A DNA stretch of 16,858 nucleotides from Nocardioidaceae bacterium (GTDB taxonomy: Bacteria > Actinomycetota > Actinomycetes > Propionibacteriales > Nocardioidaceae): contig JAGQUE010000344.1 of assembly GCA_020438665.1 (NCBI GenBank), forward strand, positions 1 through 16,858. The letters run 5' to 3'. The notes below the pieces were generated by a model. It worked only from the letters and a program-made list of their open reading frames with translations. It did no database searches and was not told where the DNA came from. Shown here one piece after another: positions 7,496 to 13,864 of the stretch; position 1 is the first letter of the stretch; each line of letters starts with the position of its first letter. The position numbers and the translations under genes are program-made.

Positions 7496-8977
7496 TCACG
7501 AGCGCTCTGCGGCCGCCGTCAGACGGCTCAGGAGCTGGGGAGTGACGGAGCGGTACGCCGCGGGGTTCACCGGGTTGAGCCAGTGGGTGGCGCGCGTCGC
7601 CCGGCCGATGTTGAGGTCCAGGTCCCCGAGGACCTCGTCCACGTTGTGCAGTGAGTAGGGGATGATCTTGCCGCCCTTGTTGTGATGTCCGGCGACGGCG
7701 ATGTCCATGAAGGCGAGCTGCTCCTCGGCCGCGGCACGCATCTCCGGGACGCTGGGCTTGTCGAGGAGGCCGCCGAGGTCGGCGGCGATCCACAGCGCTG
7801 CCATCTCGGCGTTGAGGGGACTGAAGAACGAGGAGTTGTAGCCGTTGAAATAGAGGCCGTCGAGGGTGGGCGGCAGGATCTGTCGGTAGAGCACGAAGTT
7901 CCCGCGCTCGTCGAACAGCTCGTCCTGCACGTCCGCAGGCAGGAAGGCCGCTCCGGGGGTGAACCCCGTCGAGCAGACCACGAGGTCCGCGGGCACGAGC
8001 GAGCCGTCGGACAGCTCGGCGTACGGCGAGCCGTCCTTCTCCAGCAGCCGCTGGATGACACAGCCGGCGTGGACGGCGATCTCCCCAGCGCGTACCCCTT
8101 CGAAGAAGCCCTCGGTGGCGAGCCCGATCGCGCCCTTGACGATGTCCTCCATCGCCCCGGGCGGCACCAGCCCCAGCTCGGCGAGGTGGAACTGCCGCAT
8201 GGACACGCTCCCGACGGAGTTGAGCATCCGGCGGCGTAGCCCGTTGCCGGGGCCGTGCAGGAACTTCTCCATCCCTCGCTGGGTGCGATAGCGGAACAGC
8301 GCCTCGCCCATGCGGGTCAGCAGCAGCATCTTGAAGTTCACGACGCCGTGGAGCTTGCGGGGCACCTTCCACAGCAGCTGCCGGGCGATGACGTCGGTCG
8401 TGGCCGCGACCTTGCTCAGCGGGACGGTGACGTCGCACGCCGACTTGCCATAGCCGACCACGAGGACGTGCTTGCCGCGCGCCTCCTCGGCGTCGTGCAG
8501 CTCGGTGCCTGGGATCAGCCGGCCGCCCGCCCCGGCGAAGTCCTCGAAACCGTCGTACGACGGCACGAAGGGCTCGCTGAAGATGCCGTTGGCGACCACC
8601 AACCGGTCAACGGTCTCGACCGAGGAGCCGTCGGCCGAGACGAGCTCCAACTGCCAGCCGTCTGTGTCACGAGTCACGGCGCAGACCTCGGTGCCGAGCC
8701 GCGGCTCGACGCCGAAGTGGGCGGCATAGTCGACGAGGTAGGACTGGATCTGCTCGCCGGAGGGCCACTCCGGGAAGGCTTTCGGCATCGGGAAGTCCGA
8801 GAGCGCGTACTGCGCCTTGGGGCTCTGGGTGCACAGACCCGGATAGCGGCGGGTGGCACTCCAGACCCCGCCGATGTCGGGGGTCTTGTCGACCACGAGC
8901 ACCTCGTGGCCCGCCTGCTGGAGGACCTTGGCGGTGACCAGGCCGGCAACCCCGGCTCCGATGACTCCGATGCGCAT
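7496..8977 (-). CDS. FMO-type NAD(P)/FAD-dependent monooxygenase
   Basis: The protein has 493 residues. An N-terminal FAD-binding Rossmann motif is GAGVAG (7-12), followed by the FMO-typical IGGVW (35-39) and YPGLCTQSPK (45-54). A second nucleotide-binding motif GYGKSA (175-180) should bind NADPH. A late CSTGF motif fits the ATG-containing or FATGY-like element of this superfamily. The FMO/BVMO fingerprint before the second motif is degenerate: His161 is kept but the following aromatic is not. Family knowledge: such enzymes insert oxygen into ketones, amines or sulfur compounds; here a Baeyer-Villiger or hydroxylation step is an inference. The start codon at 8977 lies one nucleotide after the stop of the upstream cupin gene, so translation is likely coupled. 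The activity is not predictable, but the cofactor sites look intact. Confidence 0.85.
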   Translation of the reverse strand: MRIGVIGAGVAGLVTAKVLQQAGHEVLVVDKTPDIGGVWSATRRYPGLCTQSPKAQYALSDFPMPKAFPEWPSGEQIQSYLVDYAAHFGVEPRLGTEVCAVTRDTDGWQLELVSADGSSVETVDRLVVANGIFSEPFVPSYDGFEDFAGAGGRLIPGTELHDAEEARGKHVLVVGYGKSACDVTVPLSKVAATTDVIARQLLWKVPRKLHGVVNFKMLLLTRMGEALFRYRTQRGMEKFLHGPGNGLRRRMLNSVGSVSMRQFHLAELGLVPPGAMEDIVKGAIGLATEGFFEGVRAGEIAVHAGCVIQRLLEKDGSPYAELSDGSLVPADLVVCSTGFTPGAAFLPADVQDELFDERGNFVLYRQILPPTLDGLYFNGYNSSFFSPLNAEMAALWIAADLGGLLDKPSVPEMRAAAEEQLAFMDIAVAGHHNKGGKIIPYSLHNVDEVLGDLDLNIGRATRATHWLNPVNPAAYRSVTPQLLSRLTAAAERS

Positions 8978-8978
8978 C

Positions 8979-9440
8979 TCAGTGCCCCGGAGGGAGGTCC
9001 ATCTCGATGCCGAAGTCGTCCATGATCGACTTCACCAGGGCGAAGTCCATCGGGCCGGGAGGCATCTCGGACAGCGCCTGGTAATAGGCCTCCAGGCCGG
9101 CCGGCGAGACGACGGAGATGACCCGGGACTCCTCGTCGTAGGGGTTGCGGAAGGCGTGTGGCACGTTGCGGGGGAGGTAGAGGTAGTCGCCGAAGGCGAT
9201 GGTGAACTCCTCGCCCCCGAGGGTGACATCCATCTTGCCGGCCAGGCAGATGAACGACTCGTCCTCACGGGTGTGGGTGTGCAGCGGCGGACCGTTCACC
9301 CCCTGGGGGACGGTGTACTCGAAGAGCGAGTAGGCGTCGTGGGTGTGCTTGCCATCGTTCTTCTTCGTGATGGTCAGGCCGATCGCGGGGATCTGCTCAC
9401 CCTCGCGAGACAGAACCTTGAAGCCTCCGCTGAGGGTCAT
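8979..9440 (-). CDS. Cupin-domain protein (metal-binding, quercetinase-like single cupin)
   Basis: The protein has 153 residues from ATG 9440, with GGGAGGA about 4 nt upstream. Cupin motif 1 is clear: His54, His56 and Glu61 in HTHTREDESF, with Gly50 and Gly68 at the expected places. Motif 2 is G84-DYLYLP-RNVPH95-AFRN99, with His95 as the fourth metal ligand. All four canonical ligands (His, His, Glu, His) are present, so an iron, manganese or nickel centre is plausible. It is the first gene of the presumed operon with the FMO and EthD genes, about 88 nt downstream of the 9528-9542 inverted repeat. Family knowledge: small cupins in catabolic clusters are dioxygenases, isomerases or of unknown role. 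A longer upstream in-frame opening exists but would run into the intergenic promoter region. Confidence 0.85.
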   Translation of the reverse strand: MTLSGGFKVLSREGEQIPAIGLTITKKNDGKHTHDAYSLFEYTVPQGVNGPPLHTHTREDESFICLAGKMDVTLGGEEFTIAFGDYLYLPRNVPHAFRNPYDEESRVISVVSPAGLEAYYQALSEMPPGPMDFALVKSIMDDFGIEMDLPPGH

Positions 9441-9490
9441 GTGTCCTCCCGTTCCTGACACCGGCTCTCTGCCGATGTCGTCGTCGTCAC

Positions 9491-9520
9491 ACAGTGAAGC
9501 CTTGCCTAGGTCACGGCCAA
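9491..9520 (-). promoter_or_regulatory. Candidate promoter of the cupin-FMO-EthD operon
   Basis: On the minus strand a TTGGCC (9520 down to 9515) can serve as -35 and CACTGT (9496 down to 9491) as -10, spacing 18. The start codon follows about 50 nt later. The inverted repeat at 9528-9542 sits 7 nt upstream of the -35, as in the SDR promoter. Confidence 0.45.
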
Positions 9521-9527
9521 CCGTTGG

Positions 9528-9542
9528 TCCCAGTGAGCGGGA
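9528..9542 (-). promoter_or_regulatory. Candidate IclR operator, second operon
   Basis: TCCCGCTCACTGGGA on the minus strand is a TCCC-N7-GGGA inverted repeat. It differs at 2 of 15 positions from the repeat at 12677-12691. Both sit 7 nt upstream of a TTGGC -35 element. The position upstream of -35 would suit activation; the binding protein is presumed to be the IclR regulator encoded at 12696-13457. A separate imperfect palindrome CCAACCGTTGG overlaps the -35 side (9517-9527). Confidence 0.55.
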
Positions 9543-9543
9543 C

Positions 9544-10470
9544 TCAGACCACGAAGCTGGTTGCGATGCCCATGCCGGTGATCCACTCGGGCACCGGCTC
9601 ATAGGCCGTCCACACGACCGGCTGGGCCACCGCGGCGGCACCGATCAGCCAGGTGCGGACCTCGTGCCCCCCGGTGCCGGCGGCCTCCTCGAGTCCGCCG
9701 TGGCCGAGTGCGGCGATCGACCCCAGGTCGAGGTCGCGCAGCCTCTCCAGGAACCAGGTGTCCCACTCCGCGTTGACCGGCGCGTCGGGGTGTCCGCCCA
9801 TCGCCCGCACGCGTGGCTCGCGCTCGGCGGCGAACGCGCGGGTGTCGGCGCGACCGTGGATCAGGGCGTGGCGCCGTTCGCCCTGCACCGACGCGTCGCG
9901 GGGGTCGTTGGACGGCAGCCAGTGGGAGAGGCCGCCGCTGGCGATCACCAGGACTCGCCCGCAGTCCGCGGCCCGCAGTGCACGGCCGAGGGTCTCGCCG
10001 AGGGCGATGCAGCGCTCGAGCGAGGGCAGCGGCGGCGCTGCGGTGTTGACCACGACCGGAACCAGGGGGAGGCCGGTCCCGCACAGCATTTCATAGCTCT
10101 GGACGATCCCGTGGTCGACGGTGAGGGCATAGGACAGGGCGGGGTCGAAGCCGCCGCCGACCAGCCCGTCGTACGCCGCCCACGCGAGGTCGGACTGCAC
10201 CTCGATGGGACCCGGGGTGCTGCCGTAGTCCCCGAACCCGACGGCCCCCTCGACGCCGATCACGAACTGTGGCATCACGTCATAGAAGTTGGCGTGGAAG
10301 TGGTCGGGGCCGATCACGACGACGGAGTCGGGCCGCAGCGACGCCACTGCCTCGGCGACGCGACCGGCGTCGGCCAGGAAGGCGCTGCCCGGGCCGCGCC
10401 GGTCCCCGGGTGGGAGGAGGGTCGCGAAGGGCGAGTGGGAGATCCCGACGAAGCCGAGCAGATCACTCAT
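9544..10470 (-). CDS. Class III extradiol ring-cleavage dioxygenase, MhpB-like
   Basis: The protein has 308 residues. It resembles E. coli MhpB (2,3-dihydroxyphenylpropionate 1,2-dioxygenase, LigB superfamily) along its length. Visible landmarks are SHSP with His12 and GPDHFHANFYDVMP with His57 as Fe(II) ligands. The third ligand is probably Glu270 in GGHEVRTW. The acid-base histidines are His120 in VDHG and His183 in GGLSH. All catalytic positions known for MhpB have a counterpart, so the enzyme should be active in meta-cleavage of a catechol-type ring. Its start ATG overlaps the stop region of the hydrolase gene by 8 nt, with GAGGAG about 10 nt upstream. The true substrate is not known: the mhp-specific monooxygenase and lower-pathway genes are absent, so I withhold the gene symbol. 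Confidence 0.88.
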   Translation of the reverse strand: MSDLLGFVGISHSPFATLLPPGDRRGPGSAFLADAGRVAEAVASLRPDSVVVIGPDHFHANFYDVMPQFVIGVEGAVGFGDYGSTPGPIEVQSDLAWAAYDGLVGGGFDPALSYALTVDHGIVQSYEMLCGTGLPLVPVVVNTAAPPLPSLERCIALGETLGRALRAADCGRVLVIASGGLSHWLPSNDPRDASVQGERRHALIHGRADTRAFAAEREPRVRAMGGHPDAPVNAEWDTWFLERLRDLDLGSIAALGHGGLEEAAGTGGHEVRTWLIGAAAVAQPVVWTAYEPVPEWITGMGIATSFVV

Positions 10471-11332
10471 CGAGCAGGAACTCCTCGTGCACGCGGAGGA
10501 ACGCGTCAGGTTCCTCCCACTGGGGCCAGTGACCGGCGTTCTCGATGACCTCGAGGCGCGAGCCGGGGATCCAGGCGCGCAGCAGCTCGGCCTCGTCGAG
10601 CCCACCGGTGGGGTCGTGGTCGGTCCACAACACGAGCGTGGGCGCGCTGATGCGACCGACCCAGTCCGGACCCCAAGCAAAGTCTTTGCGCACCACAGGG
10701 TCTTGGAGGACCAGGGTGTTCTCGATCGCTCGGAGAAAGCCGGGACGCGAATAGACCCTTCGCCGCAGGTCGACCAGCTCGTCGGTGACCATCTCCTTGC
10801 GGTGGAAGAGGAACTCGACGCGCCGACGGACGTTCTCCTCGGTCGGCTCCTTGACCGCCAGCAGGGTCGACTCGCGCAACCGCGCCATCACCTCGGGCTT
10901 GTTGGCGATGTTGCCGGGGGTGTTGAGGATGAGCCGCTCGACGCGGCCGGGCTCGTGGGCCGCGGTCCAGGCAGCGACCCAGCCGCCGAGCGACTCACCG
11001 GACAGGTGGGCGCGCTCGATGCCGAGGGCGTCGAGCAGCCCGAGCAGGTGATCGGAGAGGACGTCGATCGTGTAGGGCCGGTCCGGCAGGTCCGACCACC
11101 CGTGGCCGACCATGTCATAGGCCGTGACCCGGAACCTGCGCGCGAGCGAAGCGACGTTGCGGCTGTAGGCCTCCAGGTGTCCACCGGTGCCATGCAGCAG
11201 CACCAGGTCCGGCCCGGCGCCCGCACGCAGGACCCGGGTCGCGACTCCGTCGACGTCGACATGGCCCAGCTCGTGGGGGGCGGCGCCCAGCTCACCCCAG
11301 ATGCTGACGTGATCGGGAAGGTCAGTGGCCAT
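10463..11332 (-). CDS. Alpha/beta hydrolase, MhpC-like (meta-cleavage product hydrolase)
   Basis: The protein has 289 residues. The alpha/beta hydrolase signature is clear: the oxyanion loop LLHGTGGH (45-52), the nucleophile elbow GESLGG with Ser114, a late Asp240 (or Asp238) in WTDHDP and His268 in ENAGHWPQWE. The last motif, with the HWPQWE context, is typical of C-C bond hydrolases acting on ring-fission products, such as MhpC or BphD. It lies directly upstream of the extradiol dioxygenase, overlapping it by 8 nt, and its own start overlaps the cupin stop by 11 nt, so the genes are co-translated. GGAGGA lies 8 nt before the ATG. By inference, it hydrolyses the 2-hydroxy-6-oxo product made by the dioxygenase. 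The substrate side chain is unknown. Confidence 0.85.
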   Translation of the reverse strand: MATDLPDHVSIWGELGAAPHELGHVDVDGVATRVLRAGAGPDLVLLHGTGGHLEAYSRNVASLARRFRVTAYDMVGHGWSDLPDRPYTIDVLSDHLLGLLDALGIERAHLSGESLGGWVAAWTAAHEPGRVERLILNTPGNIANKPEVMARLRESTLLAVKEPTEENVRRRVEFLFHRKEMVTDELVDLRRRVYSRPGFLRAIENTLVLQDPVVRKDFAWGPDWVGRISAPTLVLWTDHDPTGGLDEAELLRAWIPGSRLEVIENAGHWPQWEEPDAFLRVHEEFLLDE

Positions 11333-11834
11333 CGGTGCCGTCCTCCGGGAATCGGGCCCGCGCCTCGTCGATCGTCGCGAGACCGGCGCTCTGCCGGCGG
11401 ACCAGACCGAACATCGCCAGGAGCCGAGAGCTCTCGATGGTGAGGAACTCCACGGGCTCGGTGTCGGAGTCGTTGTAGTGGCGATGCCAGGTCCAGGGCG
11501 GGGTGTAGATGTAGTCGCCCGTGGCCCAGTTGACCACCTCGTCCTCGATCTCGCTGTGCCCCTGCCCGGCCAGCACGGCGTGCACCGTCTCGTGGTAGTG
11601 GCGCTGCATGTCCGAGCTGAGTCCGGGGCCGATGACCTGACGGAACAGCTCGAACGACGTCGTCGGCAACCGGCCGGCGATGCTCAGCTCGGTCGGGTTG
11701 GCGACCTTGTCGGCGGGCAGCCGCAGCAGCTCGTCGGCATGCACCACCAGGGGTCGGTCCTGTCGTGGTCGGATGACCGGGCCGAAGGTGCCCAGGAAGT
11801 CATCGAGGGTGAAGTCTTCGCCTGAGGTCGCCAT
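11322..11834 (-). CDS. Cupin-domain protein, gentisate dioxygenase-like
   Basis: The protein has 170 residues. Cupin motif 1 lies in HYHETVHAVLAGQGHSEI (79-95), and motif 2 in GDYIYTPPWTWHRHYN (106-121), with His79, His81 and His117 as candidate metal ligands. The PPWTWHxHYN pattern is shared with the gentisate 1,2-dioxygenase-type bicupins, but this protein holds one cupin only. The ATG at 11834 overlaps the SDR stop as TGATG, showing translational coupling; a GGAG also lies 8 nt upstream. It stands between the SDR and the hydrolase in one polycistron. It could be a ring-cleaving dioxygenase, an isomerase or a small-molecule binder. It is clearly different from the cupin at 8979-9440. Confidence 0.8.
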   Translation of the reverse strand: MATSGEDFTLDDFLGTFGPVIRPRQDRPLVVHADELLRLPADKVANPTELSIAGRLPTTSFELFRQVIGPGLSSDMQRHYHETVHAVLAGQGHSEIEDEVVNWATGDYIYTPPWTWHRHYNDSDTEPVEFLTIESSRLLAMFGLVRRQSAGLATIDEARARFPEDGTDGH

Positions 11835-12598
11835 CAGACCGTCTCCGTTCTTCCGCCGTCGACGGCCAGGACCGTGCCGTTGACGAAGCTCGCCTGGTCC
11901 GACGCCAGGAACGCCACCGCCGCGGCGATCTCCGACGGCGCGCCCGCCCGACCGGCGGGCACCGAGTCCACGTCCCGGGCATCCTCGTCGGCAGGGGTGG
12001 TGCCCCGCCGTGAGGCCCGGTCGGTGAGGATCTGGGTTCGGCGCGCGGTCGCCGTGGCACCCGGGGCCACGCAGTTGACGGTCACCCCGCTGGCGGCGTA
12101 CTCCCGCGAGAGCAGCTTGGCGGAGGCGGTCGCCGCCGAGCGGAGGGCGACCGAGAGCGCCAGATCCGGCTGCGGCTGTCGCACGGCGACCGAGGTGAGC
12201 AGGACGACGCGTCCGAACCCGCGCGACGCCATCCCGGGCAGCGCCGCCCGGGCGAGGGCCAACGGCCCCAGCACCACCAGGTCGAGGGCGGCGTGCCACT
12301 GCTCGTCGGTGACCTCGAGGATGCGACCCGGTGGCGGTCCACCAGCGTTCAGCACGAGCACGTCCAGGGCGCCGTACTCCTCCTCGACCTGGGCCACGAC
12401 GGCGCCCGCGCCGGCGGCGCCGGCGATGTCGTGCACGAGGAACCCGGCCTTCTCTCGACCAGCGCGCCCGAGGTCCAGCGCTGCGTCCTCCAGGGCCTGG
12501 GCACTGCGGCCGGCCAGGACGACACGTGCCCCCGAGTCCGCCAGTGCCTCGGCGCACGCGCGCCCGATGCCGCTCGCACCGCCGCCGACCAGTGCCAC
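11834..12598 (-). CDS. Short-chain dehydrogenase/reductase-fold protein lacking the YxxxK pair
   Basis: The protein has 254 residues from GTG 12598. The Rossmann motif GGGASGIG (5-12), the structural NAG (84-86), Ser136 in LLTSVAV, the VAPG loop (177-180) and the C-terminal VDGG (247-250) place it firmly in the SDR family. The canonical Tyr-x-x-x-Lys is missing: the equivalent stretch reads LALSVALRSAA, putting Ser149 and Arg153 (or Leu148 and Leu152) at those positions. From memory, a subset of FabG-like SDRs shows a similar LSNxLR pattern. Activity is therefore doubtful or of another type. It is the first gene of the operon, 97 nt after iclR. The Shine-Dalgarno fits an upstream ATC better than this GTG (see separate entry), so the true protein may be four residues longer. 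Confidence 0.8.
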   Translation of the reverse strand: MALVGGGASGIGRACAEALADSGARVVLAGRSAQALEDAALDLGRAGREKAGFLVHDIAGAAGAGAVVAQVEEEYGALDVLVLNAGGPPPGRILEVTDEQWHAALDLVVLGPLALARAALPGMASRGFGRVVLLTSVAVRQPQPDLALSVALRSAATASAKLLSREYAASGVTVNCVAPGATATARRTQILTDRASRRGTTPADEDARDVDSVPAGRAGAPSEIAAAVAFLASDQASFVNGTVLAVDGGRTETV

Positions 12599-12607
12599 TC
12601 TGCTGCT

Positions 12608-12622
12608 GATGACTCCTCCTCC
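12608..12622 (-). promoter_or_regulatory. Ribosome binding site GGAGGAGGAG with possible ATC start codon
   Basis: On the minus strand GGAGGAGGAGTC (12622 down to 12611) runs directly into ATC (12610-12608), which is in frame with the SDR gene and followed by Ser-Ser-Arg-Val. Spacing to ATC is near optimal, whereas the next usable start, GTG 12598, is about 14 nt past the last SD base. Confidence 0.4.
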
Positions 12623-12640
12623 GGTCGTCGCGCTGGGTCC

Positions 12641-12669
12641 AGCCTGGGTCTGCCAGGCAGCCGTGCCAA
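12641..12669 (-). promoter_or_regulatory. Candidate promoter of the SDR-cupin-hydrolase-dioxygenase operon
   Basis: On the minus strand, TTGGCA (12669 down to 12664) as -35 and CAGGCT (12646 down to 12641) as -10 are 17 nt apart. A leader of roughly 35 nt follows, ending in the strong ribosome site. The inverted repeat at 12677-12691 lies 7 nt upstream of the -35. Confidence 0.5.
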
Positions 12670-12676
12670 GCGCCGA

Positions 12677-12691
12677 TCCCGCTGAGCGGGA
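12677..12691 (-). promoter_or_regulatory. Candidate IclR operator, first operon
   Basis: TCCCGCTCAGCGGGA on the minus strand is a perfect 7-bp inverted repeat around one central base. It lies between the iclR stop and the SDR start, immediately upstream of the TTGGCA -35. The close match at 9528-9542, at the same distance from its -35, makes a shared regulator likely. Confidence 0.6.
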
Positions 12692-12695
12692 CCGG

Positions 12696-13457
12696 TCAGC
12701 CGAAGCGCCCGTTGAGCGCGCGCGACGCCGATGCGGCCGTGATCCGCACGACGGGCCCTACGTGGTCGGGCTGGACCTTCGCTGTCGGTCCCGTCACCGA
12801 CAGCGCCGCCACCACGCCCTTGAACGGGTCGATCACCGGGGCTCCGACGCAGGACAGGCCGATGTTGCCCTCCTCGCGGTCCACCGCCCAGCCGCGGTCG
12901 GGGATCGCGACGAGCTCGCGCTCGAGCTCCTCGACCGAGGTGATCGTGTGCCTGGTGCGGGCGGGTAGTGGCCCGTCGAGCACCGGCCTGACCACCTCGG
13001 GCGGCGAGTAGGCGAGGATGGCGCGGCCCAGACTCGAGGCGTACGCCGGGAGCCGGCTGCCGACGCGGTTGAGCTGCCGGTGGTGGCGGTGTCCGGTGAT
13101 CTTCTCGGTCAGGATCACGTCGGTGCCGTCGAGGACCCCGAGCTGGACCGTCAGTCGTGTCGTCTCGTGGAGGTCCTGCATATAGGGAAGGACGACGTCC
13201 CGCAGCTCGCTGCGCGTCGGCGCGAGGCTGGCCATCTCGAACAGCAGGTCGCCGACGTGGTAGTAGCCGTTGCGGCGTCCGAGCCAGCCGAGCTCGACCA
13301 TCCGCGTGGCCGTGCGGTGGGTCGTCGAGCGGGGCAGCCCGCTGCGCTCCACGAGCGTTGCGAGAGAGAGACGGCGATGGGTCTCGTCGAAGGCATGCAG
13401 GAGCCGGTCCGCCCGGATCAGCATCCCGTCCCCACTGTCCCGCTGGCTGGGATCCAC
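12696..13457 (-). CDS. IclR-family transcriptional regulator
   Basis: The protein has 253 residues. An N-terminal winged helix-turn-helix (about 14-75) contains LSLATLVERSGLPRSTTHRT (30-49), the classical IclR DNA-reading helix. The C-terminal effector domain (about 85-250) has PAYASSLGRAILAY (137-150) and NIGLSCVGAPVID (198-210), both family hallmarks. It should be a dimeric regulator responding to an aromatic or related metabolite and controlling the adjacent catabolic genes. GTG 13457 is chosen because a TAGGGT box lies 6 nt upstream, the leaderless geometry. ATG 13424 is an alternative but leaves only two residues before IRADRLL and no clear ribosome site. The gene is on the same strand as, and upstream of, the operon it probably controls, with a 97-nt gap containing an inverted repeat. 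Confidence 0.9.
   Translation of the reverse strand: MDPSQRDSGDGMLIRADRLLHAFDETHRRLSLATLVERSGLPRSTTHRTATRMVELGWLGRRNGYYHVGDLLFEMASLAPTRSELRDVVLPYMQDLHETTRLTVQLGVLDGTDVILTEKITGHRHHRQLNRVGSRLPAYASSLGRAILAYSPPEVVRPVLDGPLPARTRHTITSVEELERELVAIPDRGWAVDREEGNIGLSCVGAPVIDPFKGVVAALSVTGPTAKVQPDHVGPVVRITAASASRALNGRFG
13438..13452 (-). promoter_or_regulatory. Weaker third copy of the TCCC-N7-GGGA repeat at the iclR 5' end
   Basis: TCCCAGCCAGCGGGA on the minus strand matches the 12677-12691 operator at 12 of 15 positions, keeping both outer TCCC/GGGA arms. It covers codons 2-7 of iclR, about +6 to +20 of the inferred leaderless transcript, a place suited to autorepression. Being coding DNA, it could be chance. 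Confidence 0.3.
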
Positions 13458-13463
13458 GCGGTG

Positions 13464-13469
13464 ACCCTA
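13464..13469 (-). promoter_or_regulatory. Candidate -10 box (TAGGGT) for iclR, leaderless
   Basis: TAGGGT on the minus strand ends 6 nt before GTG 13457, the same geometry as the boxes at 2106 and 5455. The -35 region is not recognisable. Confidence 0.35.
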
Positions 13470-13531
13470 CCCCGCTGGCCGCTACTGCGCTCGGATGAGG
13501 TGTCTCGCCCGGCGCTGCTGCGACGAGGGTC

Positions 13532-13537
13532 GATAAT
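13532..13537 (+). promoter_or_regulatory. Candidate -10 box (GATAAT) for the small membrane protein gene
   Basis: GATAAT is an unusually AT-rich hexamer for this DNA and matches the -10 consensus at 5 of 6 positions. It lies about 50 nt before the ATG at 13588. No clear -35 is present. Confidence 0.35.
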
Positions 13538-13587
13538 GCCTTCGCCGTCCTTTGGTGTCCGGACCTGCGCGCAATGGGGAGATGCTC

Positions 13588-13824
13588 ATGACTGTTGAAC
13601 GCTTTGCCCGTCGAGTCGCCGTATCGCTGGTAGTGGGTGGGTTGCTCGTGTTCATCCCGGCGATCTTCAGCTGGGCAGCGGCGCAAGACGCGCTGGACTC
13701 CGCCACGCGCAGTGTTGAGATGGTGGGTGGGTGGGTCTTCGCGGTCTTCGGTGCGGTGATGCTTGGTATGGGCCTGGCGATCGCTGCCGCTGTGCCCTCC
13801 GAGCCGGCGTCCGAGTCGGCCTGA
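13588..13824 (+). CDS. Small two-helix membrane protein
   Basis: The protein has 78 residues from ATG 13588, chosen because GGGGAG lies 6 nt upstream; in-frame starts at 13552 and 13582 are less well placed. Two hydrophobic helices are predicted at about 9-30 and 46-68. They are joined by a short polar loop containing AQDALDSATRS (32-42), which should face outside. The N-terminus is basic (RFARR), so both ends are probably cytoplasmic, and the C-terminus is short and acidic (EPASESA). No family is recognised. Base composition is slightly less GC-rich than its neighbours, with more A and T at third positions. It is divergent from iclR and convergent with the M20 peptidase gene, so it is probably a single-gene unit. 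Confidence 0.65.
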   Translation: MTVERFARRVAVSLVVGGLLVFIPAIFSWAAAQDALDSATRSVEMVGGWVFAVFGAVMLGMGLAIAAAVPSEPASESA

Positions 13825-13864
13825 ACCCGGCCGCACCGGCGTGGATCGCTGCTCGTCGGGGGTG

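Noticed and set aside
9517..9527. CCAACCGTTGG palindrome as an independent operator
   Set aside because: A perfect 5-bp repeat, but it is not found at the sister promoter at 12641-12691 and overlaps the -35; recorded only as a side note to the operator entry.
9544..11332. Naming the dioxygenase and hydrolase mhpB and mhpC
   Set aside because: The similarity is clear at family level, but the rest of the mhp pathway is absent and the gene context is different, so the substrate is not established.
13802..13864. Possible terminator between the convergent membrane protein and M20 genes
   Set aside because: Only a 4-bp stem (GCCG-CAC-CGGC) can be drawn, without a T-run, which is no more than expected in such GC-rich DNA.
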